From assembly GCA_964607765.1 (NCBI GenBank), contig CAZSNT010000075.1, forward strand, positions 1-46,898: DNA of 46,898 nt. The letters are read 5' to 3'. This stretch comes from CAZSNT01 sp964607765 (GTDB lineage Bacteria > Verrucomicrobiota > Lentisphaeria > Oligosphaerales > JABHEG01). The notes under the pieces are model-generated. The model ran no database searches and was not told where the DNA came from. It saw only the letters and a list, made by a program, of their open reading frames with translations. Shown here in pieces: positions 8,463 through 16,173 of this stretch (position 1 is its first letter; the number at the start of each line of letters is the position of its first letter). The position numbers and the translations under genes were made by a program.

Positions 8463-9305
8463 ATGTTCACCGTGTGTCTGAGCTGTCGTCGTCGGAAAAC
8501 CATGATCCAGTCTGTCGCTTTGCCATCCCGTCGCCCGCTGTTCACGCTCGTCGAACTGCTGACCGTGATCGTGATCCTCGCGCTCGTGGCCTCGGCCCTG
8601 CTGCCCGTGCTGCGCTCAGCGCAGCGCCGCGGCAAGCAGAGCGCCTGCTCCGCCAACCTGCGACAGCTCTACATGGCGTTCGTCACCTACAGCCTGGACT
8701 ACGGCCGCGAAACGCCGCCCATGCAGTACTCGGCCATTGGCGAAATCCTGCCCACACGCCAGGACTGTTCGAACAACCGCCTGATTCTCAAGAAGATCGG
8801 CCTCGACGCTCGACACTATGCTTGTCCCGCCGCGGACCGCAGCGTACCCGTGCCCGGGAACGCGTGGCATGCGCCGCTTCAGTACCTGGCCACCGAAGAA
8901 CGGCTCCTTACCGACTACATCTACTTCGGCGGCCCGATCGTGTCCGAGCCGGGGCTCAACGAGAACGCCAGAATCAACAGCGCCAGCGACCCTGACAAGT
9001 TCGTCATGGACAAAGACAGCGTGCTGGGCCGCTTCAGTGCAGAGCGCGTGTTCATGGCGGACCGTGTAGGCATCAGCCCGGACCGCTACATCAGCCACAT
9101 CAACCACCGCAAAGCGCCGGACCGGCCGGACGGCGGCAACGTCGCCTATGGCGATGGGCACGTGCGCTGGCGCGTCGATTTCCCCACCGTGCTGCTCCCA
9201 ACGTTGGCGCCGGCCAACGGACTGTGGGACTTCACACGGAACGGCGACCTTGTCACCACGGCGGACAAGCGCAACAACATCCGCTACTGGGTCGACGGCA
9301 TGTAG
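8463..9305 (+). CDS. Pseudopilin-like protein with prepilin-type N-terminus and DGH motif
   Basis: A 280-residue protein from ATG 8463 (GGAGAG just upstream); ATG 8502 would give 267 residues. After a basic stretch comes PLFTLVELLTVIVILALVASALLPVL, a class III prepilin signal/transmembrane helix, although the residue before the Phe is Leu rather than the usual Gly. RSAQRRGKQSACSANLRQLYMAF continues the standard PVC pattern in which a cysteine-bearing helix follows. GNVAYGDGHVRWRVD near residue 235 is the H-X9-DG-type motif. Such proteins are extremely expanded in Lentisphaerota and Planctomycetota; their function is largely unknown, with a type II secretion-related pseudopilus as the usual guess. 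Confidence 0.88.
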   Translation: MFTVCLSCRRRKTMIQSVALPSRRPLFTLVELLTVIVILALVASALLPVLRSAQRRGKQSACSANLRQLYMAFVTYSLDYGRETPPMQYSAIGEILPTRQDCSNNRLILKKIGLDARHYACPAADRSVPVPGNAWHAPLQYLATEERLLTDYIYFGGPIVSEPGLNENARINSASDPDKFVMDKDSVLGRFSAERVFMADRVGISPDRYISHINHRKAPDRPDGGNVAYGDGHVRWRVDFPTVLLPTLAPANGLWDFTRNGDLVTTADKRNNIRYWVDGM

Positions 9306-9310
9306 TGCCG

Positions 9311-9823
9311 CTACGGAGCTTGACACCTGAGCAAGGCTCTGACGTAGGATTGCGGCACGTTCAGCTGCGCCGCGGCATCGCGCACGCTCTTTCCCTGCTG
9401 AATCTGCGCAATCACGACCTGGAAGTCATTCTGGACCTTCTGCGCTTCCGCGAGCGTAGGCGGACGATGAGCGAGAGTGACCGGGTCCAGACCGCCTGCG
9501 CCGCGCGGCGGAGCCGTCGGCTTTCCGGCGGGGGAATCGGGTATCTCCATGGACAGTGCGGCTGCCAGGAACACTCGGGCTTTCTCGAAACGCTCGCGGC
9601 AGGCCGGCGCATCCGGATCCGGCGCATCGTCCAGTTCCGCCAGGGCGCTCTCCACATAGCCCTTCTCAAAGTGCAGGTCGACCCGTTCCACGGCGGCGGC
9701 CTGGTCCCGTCTGTGCCGGCAGCCGCGCACGCCGGCAGCGACCGCGACGCACACAAGGGCCAGCGCAATCGCTCTGCCAAGCCACGGCCTGCTCCGTACC
9801 GCTGCGCCCTGTACGTCATCCAT
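9311..9823 (-). CDS. Small membrane-anchored protein, function unknown
   Basis: A 170-residue protein. The ATG at 9823 is chosen because the open frame upstream of it runs into the 13-bp tandem repeat. One membrane segment lies at about residues 18-34 (AIALALVCVAVAAGVRG), followed by a basic stop-transfer HRRD. Residues about 37-90 are helical and acidic; residues about 142-168 (VVIAQIQQGKSVRDAAAQLNVPQSYVRALL) have the outline of a helix-turn-helix, but this is weak. Its stop is 6 bp from the stop of the convergent pseudopilin gene. No family recognised. Confidence 0.6.
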   Translation of the reverse strand: MDDVQGAAVRSRPWLGRAIALALVCVAVAAGVRGCRHRRDQAAAVERVDLHFEKGYVESALAELDDAPDPDAPACRERFEKARVFLAAALSMEIPDSPAGKPTAPPRGAGGLDPVTLAHRPPTLAEAQKVQNDFQVVIAQIQQGKSVRDAAAQLNVPQSYVRALLRCQAP

Positions 9824-9860
9824 GCTGTCACTCCAAGCACATCTTGTCTCTGCCGACCCC

Positions 9861-9925
9861 CCGCACTCGCCACCCGCACTCGCCACCCGCACTCGCCACC
9901 CGCACTCGCCACCCGCACTCGCCCC
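9861..9925. repeat. 13-bp tandem repeat, five copies
   Basis: Five consecutive copies of CCGCACTCGCCAC (the last ends CCCC) fill the short gap between the membrane protein gene (start 9823) and the stop of the second pseudopilin gene (9929). 13 bp is not a multiple of three, and all frames through it are open, which creates spurious ORF extensions. No hairpin is formed. Confidence 0.9.
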
Positions 9926-9928
9926 CCG

Positions 9929-10606
9929 TCAGTCCGCCTCCAGCGTCCACGACTCGTAGCGCGTGCTGGTCACCGTTTCGGTATGTCCGTCGAAATGGAC
10001 GGTGTTCATTTTGCGGTTGTGTCGGAACCGGATCTTGACCATCCCGCTGTGCGGATACGTGGGGTTCTGGTCGGTGTGCAGGTAGATCTGGTGCATGCAG
10101 CCGAACTGTCCGTCGCAGAACGAGATGGTGCCTGCGGGGTCTTCCACGTCCTGAACGCAGATGGGCGGCGCAAACGCCATCCAGCGATCGACGAAGTTGA
10201 TATTGTAGGTCAGTCCGTAAACGCGCCCGTCGTGGGCACGCCAGCGGTACCGGGGATGGGCGAGCTTCGCTTGCGGGCAGCCCGACATGTCGAGCTCTCC
10301 CAGATACGGAGCAATGTACTCCAGCCAAAACTCCAGATGCCCACGATCATAGACATGACCGCGTGCATAGGCACCGTCGTTCTCCTCCATGTAGAGCTGC
10401 GCCGCAATCTGGATCTGGCGCAGATGGTGCAGGCAATCGGCGGATCGGCCTTTGGCCCGAGCCCGCCCCAACGCCGGCAGCAGCATGGCGGCCAGAATCC
10501 CGATGACACCGATGATAACGAGCAGCTCGATCAGCGTGAACGGCAGGCCCCGCACGGGACCGTGCCGCCGGCTCCCATCCCTTATCTGTCCACGGATGAA
10601 CACCAT
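9929..10606 (-). CDS. Pseudopilin-like protein with prepilin-type N-terminus and DGH motif
   Basis: A 225-residue protein starting at ATG 10606; the upstream extension of the frame is not supported. GLPFTLIELLVIIGVIGILAAMLLPALGRARAKG is a textbook PVC pseudopilin N-terminus, here again with a Pro rather than Gly before the Phe. CLHHLRQIQIAAQLYMEENDG follows, and NTVHFDGHTETV near the end is the HFDGH motif. A good promoter (TTGACT-N17-TATGGT) lies about 55-85 bp upstream. It is divergent from the WXG100-FtsK locus. Same family as the protein at 8463-9305; secreted or pseudopilus-associated by inference. Confidence 0.9.
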   Translation of the reverse strand: MVFIRGQIRDGSRRHGPVRGLPFTLIELLVIIGVIGILAAMLLPALGRARAKGRSADCLHHLRQIQIAAQLYMEENDGAYARGHVYDRGHLEFWLEYIAPYLGELDMSGCPQAKLAHPRYRWRAHDGRVYGLTYNINFVDRWMAFAPPICVQDVEDPAGTISFCDGQFGCMHQIYLHTDQNPTYPHSGMVKIRFRHNRKMNTVHFDGHTETVTSTRYESWTLEAD

Positions 10607-10661
10607 GTCGCCAACCTGTCCCCGACTCGTCCAGCCGCTCACTCTCGCCCCACCGCAGGCT

Positions 10662-10690
10662 ACCATAGACGGGCGCCACGCCCAAGTCAA
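10662..10690 (-). promoter_or_regulatory. Sigma-70-type promoter of the pseudopilin gene
   Basis: On the minus strand, TTGACT (10690-10685) and TATGGT (10667-10662) are separated by exactly 17 bp. Transcription would begin near 10655, giving a leader of about 50 nt before the ATG at 10606. The same intergenic region must also hold the promoter of the WXG100 locus on the plus strand, for which I see no good box. Confidence 0.6.
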
Positions 10691-10773
10691 CGTTTGAATT
10701 CCCCGGCCTCGGTGGCATTGTGACACACCCGTGCCCCCAGGCTGTCACAGACACAACCACAGCAGGACTGATC

Positions 10774-11046
10774 ATGGCCAAAGCAATCGCTGATCCGGCG
10801 GAACTGCGACGGTTTGCCGGCGACCTGAAACGCTTCTCCAGCGAGCTGCAGAACCAGCTGGTCACGCTGCATGGACGCTTCGTCGCCCTCGGCGACACCT
10901 GGCAGGACCAGGAGCACGACAAGTTCGCCAACGAGTTCCAGGACGCCCTCAAGGCTCTGGCGCAGTTTGTTGCCGCGTCGAACCAGCACGTTCCGCACCT
11001 GCTGCGCAAAGCACAGCGCCTCGATGATTACCTGACGCAACGTTAG
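10774..11046 (+). CDS. WXG100-like protein (ESAT-6/YukE superfamily)
   Basis: A 90-residue protein from ATG 10774, with AGGA six bases upstream. It is wholly helical with the WXG100 layout: a first helix (PAELRRFAGDLKRFSSELQNQL), then the turn GDTWQDQEHDKFANEF near residues 40-55 in which W-Q-D replaces W-X-G, and a second amphipathic helix. Length and pattern match secreted substrates of type VII secretion systems, which form helical-hairpin dimers. It heads a four-gene co-directional cluster (10774-15768) ending in an FtsK/EssC-like ATPase, the hallmark of such systems. The W-X-D variant is known in some family members. Secretion is inferred. Confidence 0.75.
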   Translation: MAKAIADPAELRRFAGDLKRFSSELQNQLVTLHGRFVALGDTWQDQEHDKFANEFQDALKALAQFVAASNQHVPHLLRKAQRLDDYLTQR

Positions 11047-11058
11047 CGAGAAGGACAG

Positions 11059-11580
11059 ATGCCGCAGGAAGCACGCGTATACTCGATTGACACGATACGA
11101 CAGTTCCGCGCGCGGGTTTGTGTGTTCGTGGAGCAGGCGCGGGCGGCAGTGAGCGAAATGCAGGACGAGTACAACCGGGGCTTGCGCTGGGTGCGCGAGG
11201 AACGCCCTGCGTTCTGGCGCCACGAGCTGCGCGTGCGCACGGCAAGACTCGGCGAGGCGAGAGCAAACCTGAACCGCGCCCGGCTCTCTGCCGTGTCCCC
11301 CCACGCCTCCACGGACGAGCGCGCCGTGGAGGCCGCGCGCCGCGCTGTTGCCGAAGCAGAGATGAAGCTGGCAAATCTGCAGCGTTGGGGCAAGCTGCTG
11401 GAAACACGGGCTGCCCCGCACGTGGCCCAGTTGTGGAAACTGAACAGTGTCCTGGACCGCGAGTTCGCCCGGGCCCTGTCGCAGCTGGACCAGGTTCTGA
11501 CGGCCCTGGAAGCGTACGCCGAGTCGCAGCCGCAGCAAGTCCGAGAGACGCCAACAGATGAGACACCGGGCGAACGCTGA
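11059..11580 (+). CDS. Helical coiled-coil protein of WXG100-FtsK locus
   Basis: A 173-residue protein with GAAGGA three bases before the ATG, 12 bp after the WXG100 gene. It is almost entirely helical with heptad-like spacing (for example RTARLGEARANLNRARL, AVEAARRAVAEAEMKLANLQ) and a Trp-Gly pair (LQRWGKLL) around residue 110 that could mark a hairpin turn. No signal peptide or membrane segment. It matches no family I can name; by context it could be a larger secreted substrate, or a chaperone/partner of the WXG100 proteins. Its last three residues and stop codon (GAACGCTGA) are part of the repeat that follows. Confidence 0.7.
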   Translation: MPQEARVYSIDTIRQFRARVCVFVEQARAAVSEMQDEYNRGLRWVREERPAFWRHELRVRTARLGEARANLNRARLSAVSPHASTDERAVEAARRAVAEAEMKLANLQRWGKLLETRAAPHVAQLWKLNSVLDREFARALSQLDQVLTALEAYAESQPQQVRETPTDETPGER

Positions 11581-11620
11581 ATCCTGCTGGACAGCAGGAA
11601 ACACCGAACACTGAACACAC
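11574..11620. repeat. Single copy of hairpin/heptamer repeat
   Basis: TCCTGCTGGACAGCAGGA (11582-11599), a palindrome with 7-8 bp arms, is preceded by GAACGCTGAA and followed by CACCGAACACTGAACAC. It is the same unit that forms the array at 34716-35030. It fills the gap between the 173-residue gene and the short WXG-like gene and supplies the stop codon of the former. Confidence 0.85.
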
Positions 11621-11630
11621 AGGACCCGCC

Positions 11631-11843
11631 ATGAGCCTCCAAGCCGGTCGAACACAACTGCTGACAGCATCCAAGGAACTGCTGCGGCACTGGGATCACA
11701 CGAAAGAACTGTGGTCCGACAAGCGGAGCGAGGCGTTCGAGGCGGACTTCCTGTACCTGCTGCAGTCGACGGTGAGTTCCGCCGCACAGGCTGCTGACGA
11801 GTTGGCGAACCTGATTGCGACAGCAAGGCGCGAATGTGAATAG
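11631..11843 (+). CDS. Short WXG-like helical protein
   Basis: A 70-residue protein with AGGA six bases before the ATG. Two helices flank HWDHTKELWSDKRSEAFEADFL, in which LWSDKRSEAFEADF resembles the W-X-G/D turn and following 'A..F' of WXG100 proteins; at 70 residues it is shorter than the usual 90-100. It is probably the partner of the 90-residue protein, since such proteins often work as heterodimers. Its stop overlaps the GTG start of the FtsK-like gene by eight bases, so the two are translationally coupled. Confidence 0.65.
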   Translation: MSLQAGRTQLLTASKELLRHWDHTKELWSDKRSEAFEADFLYLLQSTVSSAAQAADELANLIATARRECE

Positions 11844-14800
11844 CGATTTCCACATCTCCCAAGTACTCAGTCTGGTCCATGACCTGACTGCCGCGGCTCA
11901 GGCGTATGCCAGGGAGCGCACCGAGCGCAACCGCCAGCTCAGTGTCTTCAAGTCGAGCACGGAGAACCGACTGCGGCAGGCGAAGCGGGAGATTGACGAG
12001 GAGCTGAATGCGAGTTTCGAGACGACGGACGCCGAGTTCCAGGCCGCTCGAGAACAGGCTCAGGAACGCGCTCGGGCCACTTCTGAACGGATCGAACAGG
12101 CCTACACCGGATCGCGGCACACGTTGATCCGCCAGGCCAGGGACCGGGAGGAAGCGGCCCGTGTCAAGCTGCAGCAGACGACTTGGGCCCAGAAGAACGC
12201 CTACGATGTGAAGGCGGGACAGGCCGAAACGGAGTGCCACCGCATCACAGGCAAGCTGGACGCCCTGAAAGACCAGATCGACGATGTCCGCACGGAAGCG
12301 CGTCGGCATTTCCTGGGGTTTGGCATCCTCCCGGATGCAGAGGAGGAGGACGCGGCGGCCGATCCGGCGGCACGGGACGCTGACGGCCCGGACGCACGGG
12401 GCCCCAACGCCACGGATGACGACCTGATCATTCTGCTCGAGGACCACCTCGTTTCCGCGGAAGGCAAACTGAGTCGTCTGCGCGCCCGCGCCCTGCAGCG
12501 GCTGTTCGGCCGCGCAGCCACTGTGCTGCTGGTCCTGCTGCTGGTGATGGGGCACGGCGGCGGCGCTTGGATGCTGTTCCGCGGCGGGCGTCTGTCACAA
12601 TATGGTGCCGGGCTCGGTTGTTCCCTGGTCCTGCTCCTGGTTGTGGTCTGGCTCTGCCGGTGGCTCGCCAAGCGCCAGGCTGCGCCGGCGGCGGAGCGGG
12701 TCACCGTGAAGCTGGCCCAGGCCGACGCCGCCCACGCTGCCTGCCTCCAGCGAGCCACGGCCCGGTACGAGGACGCTCTGAGCCGATTTGCCGCGGAGCG
12801 CGACGCCGCCGTCGATGCGGTCAGGGAGAAGACCGAACGCGTGCCGCAGGAAGCCAAGGCGAAGCGGGAAGCCGGACTCGAGAAAGCGGAGCAGCAGCGT
12901 GAACGGCTGCTGCGCAAGGCGCAGGAGCGTTTTGAGGAGACGACGACGCAGACGCAGGCCGCGCTGGACGAGCGCATCCGGCTGCTGCGCGCTGAAGCGG
13001 ACGGCCGCTGGGCGGAACTGCAGCAAGACCACGAACGCGACAAGCAGGAACGGCTCCGGACCCACGACGAGGAGCTGGTCACCCTGGAGAAGGACTGTCG
13101 GCGGCGGCTCAGCGCCATCCTCGACGTTGTGTCGGGCCTGGAAGAGGTGGTACGGCAGACCTGTCCGGACTGGTCCGCACGCGAATGGCAGCAATGGCAA
13201 CCCCCGTACGACTTCCCGGACCTCATTCCGTTCGGCCGACTCGACGCGAAGCTGCCCGAATTGCCCGGGAACGTACTCGACGATCTGCGCCCGAGCAGCG
13301 ACCGCGGCAAGCGTGATGTGGCACTCCCCCTGGTGCTGACGTTCCCGCACCAGTGTTCGTTGCTGGCGGAGACGACGCGAGGCGGCCGCGACGCCGCGCT
13401 CGACGCAATGACCAACGTGATGATGCGGCTGCTGACGTTGATACCGCCCGGCAAGCTGTCCTTTACGCTGGTCGACCCGGTCGCGCTCGGCCAGAGCTTC
13501 GCCGCGTTCATGCACCTTGCCGAGAAGGGCGAAATTCTCAGCGGCGGCCGTATCTGGACGGACCCGCGCCAGATCGAGCAGCGCCTGGCTGACCTGAACG
13601 AACACATGGAGAAGGTCATCCAGATGTACCTGCGCAACGACTACGAGACCATCACCGAATACAACGCGCAGGCCCGCGAGCTGGCCGAGCGTTACCGGTT
13701 CCTGGTCATTGCCGATTTCCCGGTCAATTTCAGCGACGTAGCGCTGCAGCGCCTGGCCAGCGTCGTGCACAGCGGCGCCAGGTGCGGCGTGTTCACACTC
13801 ATACACTGGGATCGGCGCCAGCCGCTGCCCAAGGAGTTCGAGCCAACGCAGCTGTTCAAGCACGGACTGCACCTCGCGTGGCGGGATGCGCAGTTCACGA
13901 TCGTCGGCGAACACCTGAGTCAGGCCGCGCTGGCCATCGACACGCCGCCCGCCGCTGCGCTGGCGACCGAGCTGTTCCGCGTTGCAGGTGACGCCAGTAT
14001 GGACGCCAGCCGCGTCGAGGTCCCGTTCCGCAGCATCGCGCCGGCGCAAGACGAATACTGGTCAGCGAGCGCAGCCAAGGAGCTGACGGTCCCGATCGGC
14101 AGGACGGGTGCTGTCAGCCTGCAGCGCCTGGCGTTCGGACGGGGCACGCTGCAGCACGCGCTGCTGGCCGGCAAGACGGGGTCGGGCAAGTCGACGCTGC
14201 TGCACGTGCTGATCACGAATCTCAGCCTCTGGTACAGCCCTGACGAGATCGAACTCTACCTGATCGATTTCAAGAAAGGTGTGGAGTTCAAGGCGTACGC
14301 GACGCACCGGCTGCCCCACGTCCGCGCCCTGGCCATTGAGAGCGATCGAGAGTTCGGGCTCAGCGTGCTCGAGCGTGTGGACCAGGAACTCAAACGTCGC
14401 GGCTCGCTGTTCCGCGACCGCGGCGTCAACGACCTCGCCGGCTACCGCGCGTTGGCCGAGACCGAACCCGTCCCGCGCACACTGCTGGTAATCGACGAGT
14501 TCCAGGAGTTCTTCACCAACGACGACCGCGTGGCGCAGAACGCGGCGCTGCTGCTCGACCGTATCGTCAGACAGGGCCGGGCCTTCGGCATCCACGTGCT
14601 CCTCGGCTCCCAGACCCTGGGCGGCGCTTACACACTGGCGCGCAGCACACTCGGACAGATGGCCGTGCGCATCGCGCTGCAGTGCAGCGAAGCGGATTCG
14701 TACCTGATTCTCGACGAAAACAATGCCGCGGCACGGCTTCTGTCCCGACCTGGCGAGGCCATTTACAACGACGCCGCGGGGTTGGTCGAAGGGAACAGCC

Positions 14801-15768
14801 CGTTCCAGGTATCCTGGCTGCCGGACGACCAGCGCGACACCTGGCTGCAGGAAGTCGGGCGCGTGGCAGAACAGCACGACTACCAGCCCGCGGAGCCACC
14901 ATTCATCTTCGAAGGGAACGCTCCGGGTGACGTCCGCGCCAATACGACTTTGGCCGCGGCCCTCGAAGGGCAGCGCCCGGACACCCCGCCACGCTCGGCC
15001 ACTGTCTGGCTCGGCGCTCCCAACGCCATCAAAGCGCCGACCGCAGCCCAGTTCCGGGACCAGAGCGGCAGTCACCTGCTCATCGTTGGACAGCGCGACG
15101 AAGAGGCCCTCGCGATCATGTCCGCCGCGGCAGTCAGCCTGGCAGCACAGCATCCCGTGCAAGGCGCACGGTTCGTGTTCCTCGACGGGCATGCGCCGGA
15201 CAATGCGTCCCACGAACACTTCCGGCACGTGGCTGAGGCGTTGCCGCACGAGACCCAGACACCCGCGTACGGCGCAACGCCCGAGCTGATACTGGCCACT
15301 GCCGCGGCGGTGGCTGAGCGCCAGGAGGCGCCTGCCGGGCAGCAGCAGTCCGTCTATCTGTTGATCTACGGACTGCACCGGTTCACGAAACTGCGGCATC
15401 GGGACGACTTCGGCTTCTCCTTCAGCGCGGACGACTCAGCCGCGCCCGATCCCAGCCAGGCATTCGGAACGCTCGTCGCCGACGGGCCCGCGGCAGGCGT
15501 CCACATCATTGCCTGGTGCGACACGTTGAGCAACGTGAACCGGACCCTGAGCCGGCAGGCGCTGAGCGAGTTCGAGATGCGCGTGCTGTTCCAGATGAGC
15601 GCCACGGACTCCGCCTCTCTCATCGACGTGCCCACGGCCAACGACCTGGGACTGCGACGCGCCCTGTTCTGCAACCAACAGGATGGCACGCTCGAGAAAT
15701 TCCGCCCCTACGCCCTGCCCGAACTGACGTGGCTCGAACAGGTGAATCAACAGCTGCGTGGCTGTTGA
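11836..15768 (+). CDS. EssC/EccC-like FtsK/SpoIIIE membrane ATPase with coiled coils
   Basis: A 1310-residue protein. I use the GTG at 11836 (AAGG eight bases upstream, overlapping the previous stop); a TTG at 11815 is also possible. Order of parts: coiled coil (about 10-140), an acidic linker, two membrane helices (about 227-246 and 257-276), a second long coiled coil (285-430), a mixed region, then an FtsK-type motor with Walker A GKTGSGKS (779-786) and Walker B LLVIDE (D887). The last 280 residues look like a second motor that has lost its motifs: HLLIVGQRDEEA in place of a P-loop and YLLIYGLHRF in place of Walker B. Tandem motors with degenerate distal domains are typical of EssC/EccC. 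The N-terminal FHA domains of EssC are replaced by coiled coil. Placed after two WXG-like genes, it is most likely the motor of a type VII-like exporter; a DNA translocase is the alternative. Confidence 0.85.
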   Translation: MNSDFHISQVLSLVHDLTAAAQAYARERTERNRQLSVFKSSTENRLRQAKREIDEELNASFETTDAEFQAAREQAQERARATSERIEQAYTGSRHTLIRQARDREEAARVKLQQTTWAQKNAYDVKAGQAETECHRITGKLDALKDQIDDVRTEARRHFLGFGILPDAEEEDAAADPAARDADGPDARGPNATDDDLIILLEDHLVSAEGKLSRLRARALQRLFGRAATVLLVLLLVMGHGGGAWMLFRGGRLSQYGAGLGCSLVLLLVVVWLCRWLAKRQAAPAAERVTVKLAQADAAHAACLQRATARYEDALSRFAAERDAAVDAVREKTERVPQEAKAKREAGLEKAEQQRERLLRKAQERFEETTTQTQAALDERIRLLRAEADGRWAELQQDHERDKQERLRTHDEELVTLEKDCRRRLSAILDVVSGLEEVVRQTCPDWSAREWQQWQPPYDFPDLIPFGRLDAKLPELPGNVLDDLRPSSDRGKRDVALPLVLTFPHQCSLLAETTRGGRDAALDAMTNVMMRLLTLIPPGKLSFTLVDPVALGQSFAAFMHLAEKGEILSGGRIWTDPRQIEQRLADLNEHMEKVIQMYLRNDYETITEYNAQARELAERYRFLVIADFPVNFSDVALQRLASVVHSGARCGVFTLIHWDRRQPLPKEFEPTQLFKHGLHLAWRDAQFTIVGEHLSQAALAIDTPPAAALATELFRVAGDASMDASRVEVPFRSIAPAQDEYWSASAAKELTVPIGRTGAVSLQRLAFGRGTLQHALLAGKTGSGKSTLLHVLITNLSLWYSPDEIELYLIDFKKGVEFKAYATHRLPHVRALAIESDREFGLSVLERVDQELKRRGSLFRDRGVNDLAGYRALAETEPVPRTLLVIDEFQEFFTNDDRVAQNAALLLDRIVRQGRAFGIHVLLGSQTLGGAYTLARSTLGQMAVRIALQCSEADSYLILDENNAAARLLSRPGEAIYNDAAGLVEGNSPFQVSWLPDDQRDTWLQEVGRVAEQHDYQPAEPPFIFEGNAPGDVRANTTLAAALEGQRPDTPPRSATVWLGAPNAIKAPTAAQFRDQSGSHLLIVGQRDEEALAIMSAAAVSLAAQHPVQGARFVFLDGHAPDNASHEHFRHVAEALPHETQTPAYGATPELILATAAAVAERQEAPAGQQQSVYLLIYGLHRFTKLRHRDDFGFSFSADDSAAPDPSQAFGTLVADGPAAGVHIIAWCDTLSNVNRTLSRQALSEFEMRVLFQMSATDSASLIDVPTANDLGLRRALFCNQQDGTLEKFRPYALPELTWLEQVNQQLRGC

Positions 15769-15862
15769 TCCGGTAGGAGACTGCCCTGCATCTGCCAGTC
15801 GCGCGCGCCGCCGGGAGTGCCTTAGGCAGCGCCAAAGAGTCGCTGCTGCATCGATGTCCGGC

Positions 15863-15891
15863 TTGCAGCTCCAAGCCCGGGGTGCTATCTT
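15863..15891 (+). promoter_or_regulatory. Promoter of first VapBC pair
   Basis: TTGCAG (15863-15868), a 17-bp spacer and TATCTT (15886-15891, within TGCTATCTT). The start codon is 31 bp downstream. An overlapping TATAAT (15894-15899) and the short repeat CTTACTATAATCTTAC between -10 and the gene may form part of an operator; toxin-antitoxin operons are usually self-repressed by the antitoxin. Confidence 0.55.
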
Positions 15892-15921
15892 ACTATAATC
15901 TTACTTGCGGAGATTCGGTCC

Positions 15922-16173
15922 ATGGTTACCAAGCTGTCCAGTAAAGGCCAGATCGTCCTGCCGCAGGGCGTCCGGGAAGCCCACCGATGGACGCCGGGCA
16001 CGGAGTTCACTGTCGAGGATACCCCGGCAGGCGTTCTCTTGCGCCCGGTCAAGCCTTTCCCGGCGACGGCCGTCGACGAGGTCTTTGGATGCGCCGGATA
16101 CACCGGACCGCGCAGGACGCTCGCCGACATGCAAGGGGCCATCACGGCGGAAGCGGCACGTCACAAGCCATGA
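15922..16173 (+). CDS. AbrB/SpoVT (MazE/VapB-type) antitoxin
   Basis: An 83-residue protein with GGAG nine bases upstream of the ATG. VTKLSSKGQIVLPQGVREAHRW is a swapped-hairpin AbrB DNA-binding domain, followed by GTEFTVEDTPAGVLLRPVKPF. The C-terminal half (TAVDEVFGCAGYTGPRRTLADMQGAI) is the toxin-binding tail seen in AbrB-type antitoxins paired with PIN toxins. The stop overlaps the toxin start as ATGA. It would neutralise the PIN RNase and repress the operon. Confidence 0.92.
   Translation: MVTKLSSKGQIVLPQGVREAHRWTPGTEFTVEDTPAGVLLRPVKPFPATAVDEVFGCAGYTGPRRTLADMQGAITAEAARHKP

Noticed and set aside
12201..14049. Long minus-strand ORFs opposite the FtsK-like gene
   Set aside because: Typical antisense open frames of GC-rich coding DNA; composition is Arg/Ser rich with no motifs, while the plus-strand frame has Walker motifs and membrane helices.
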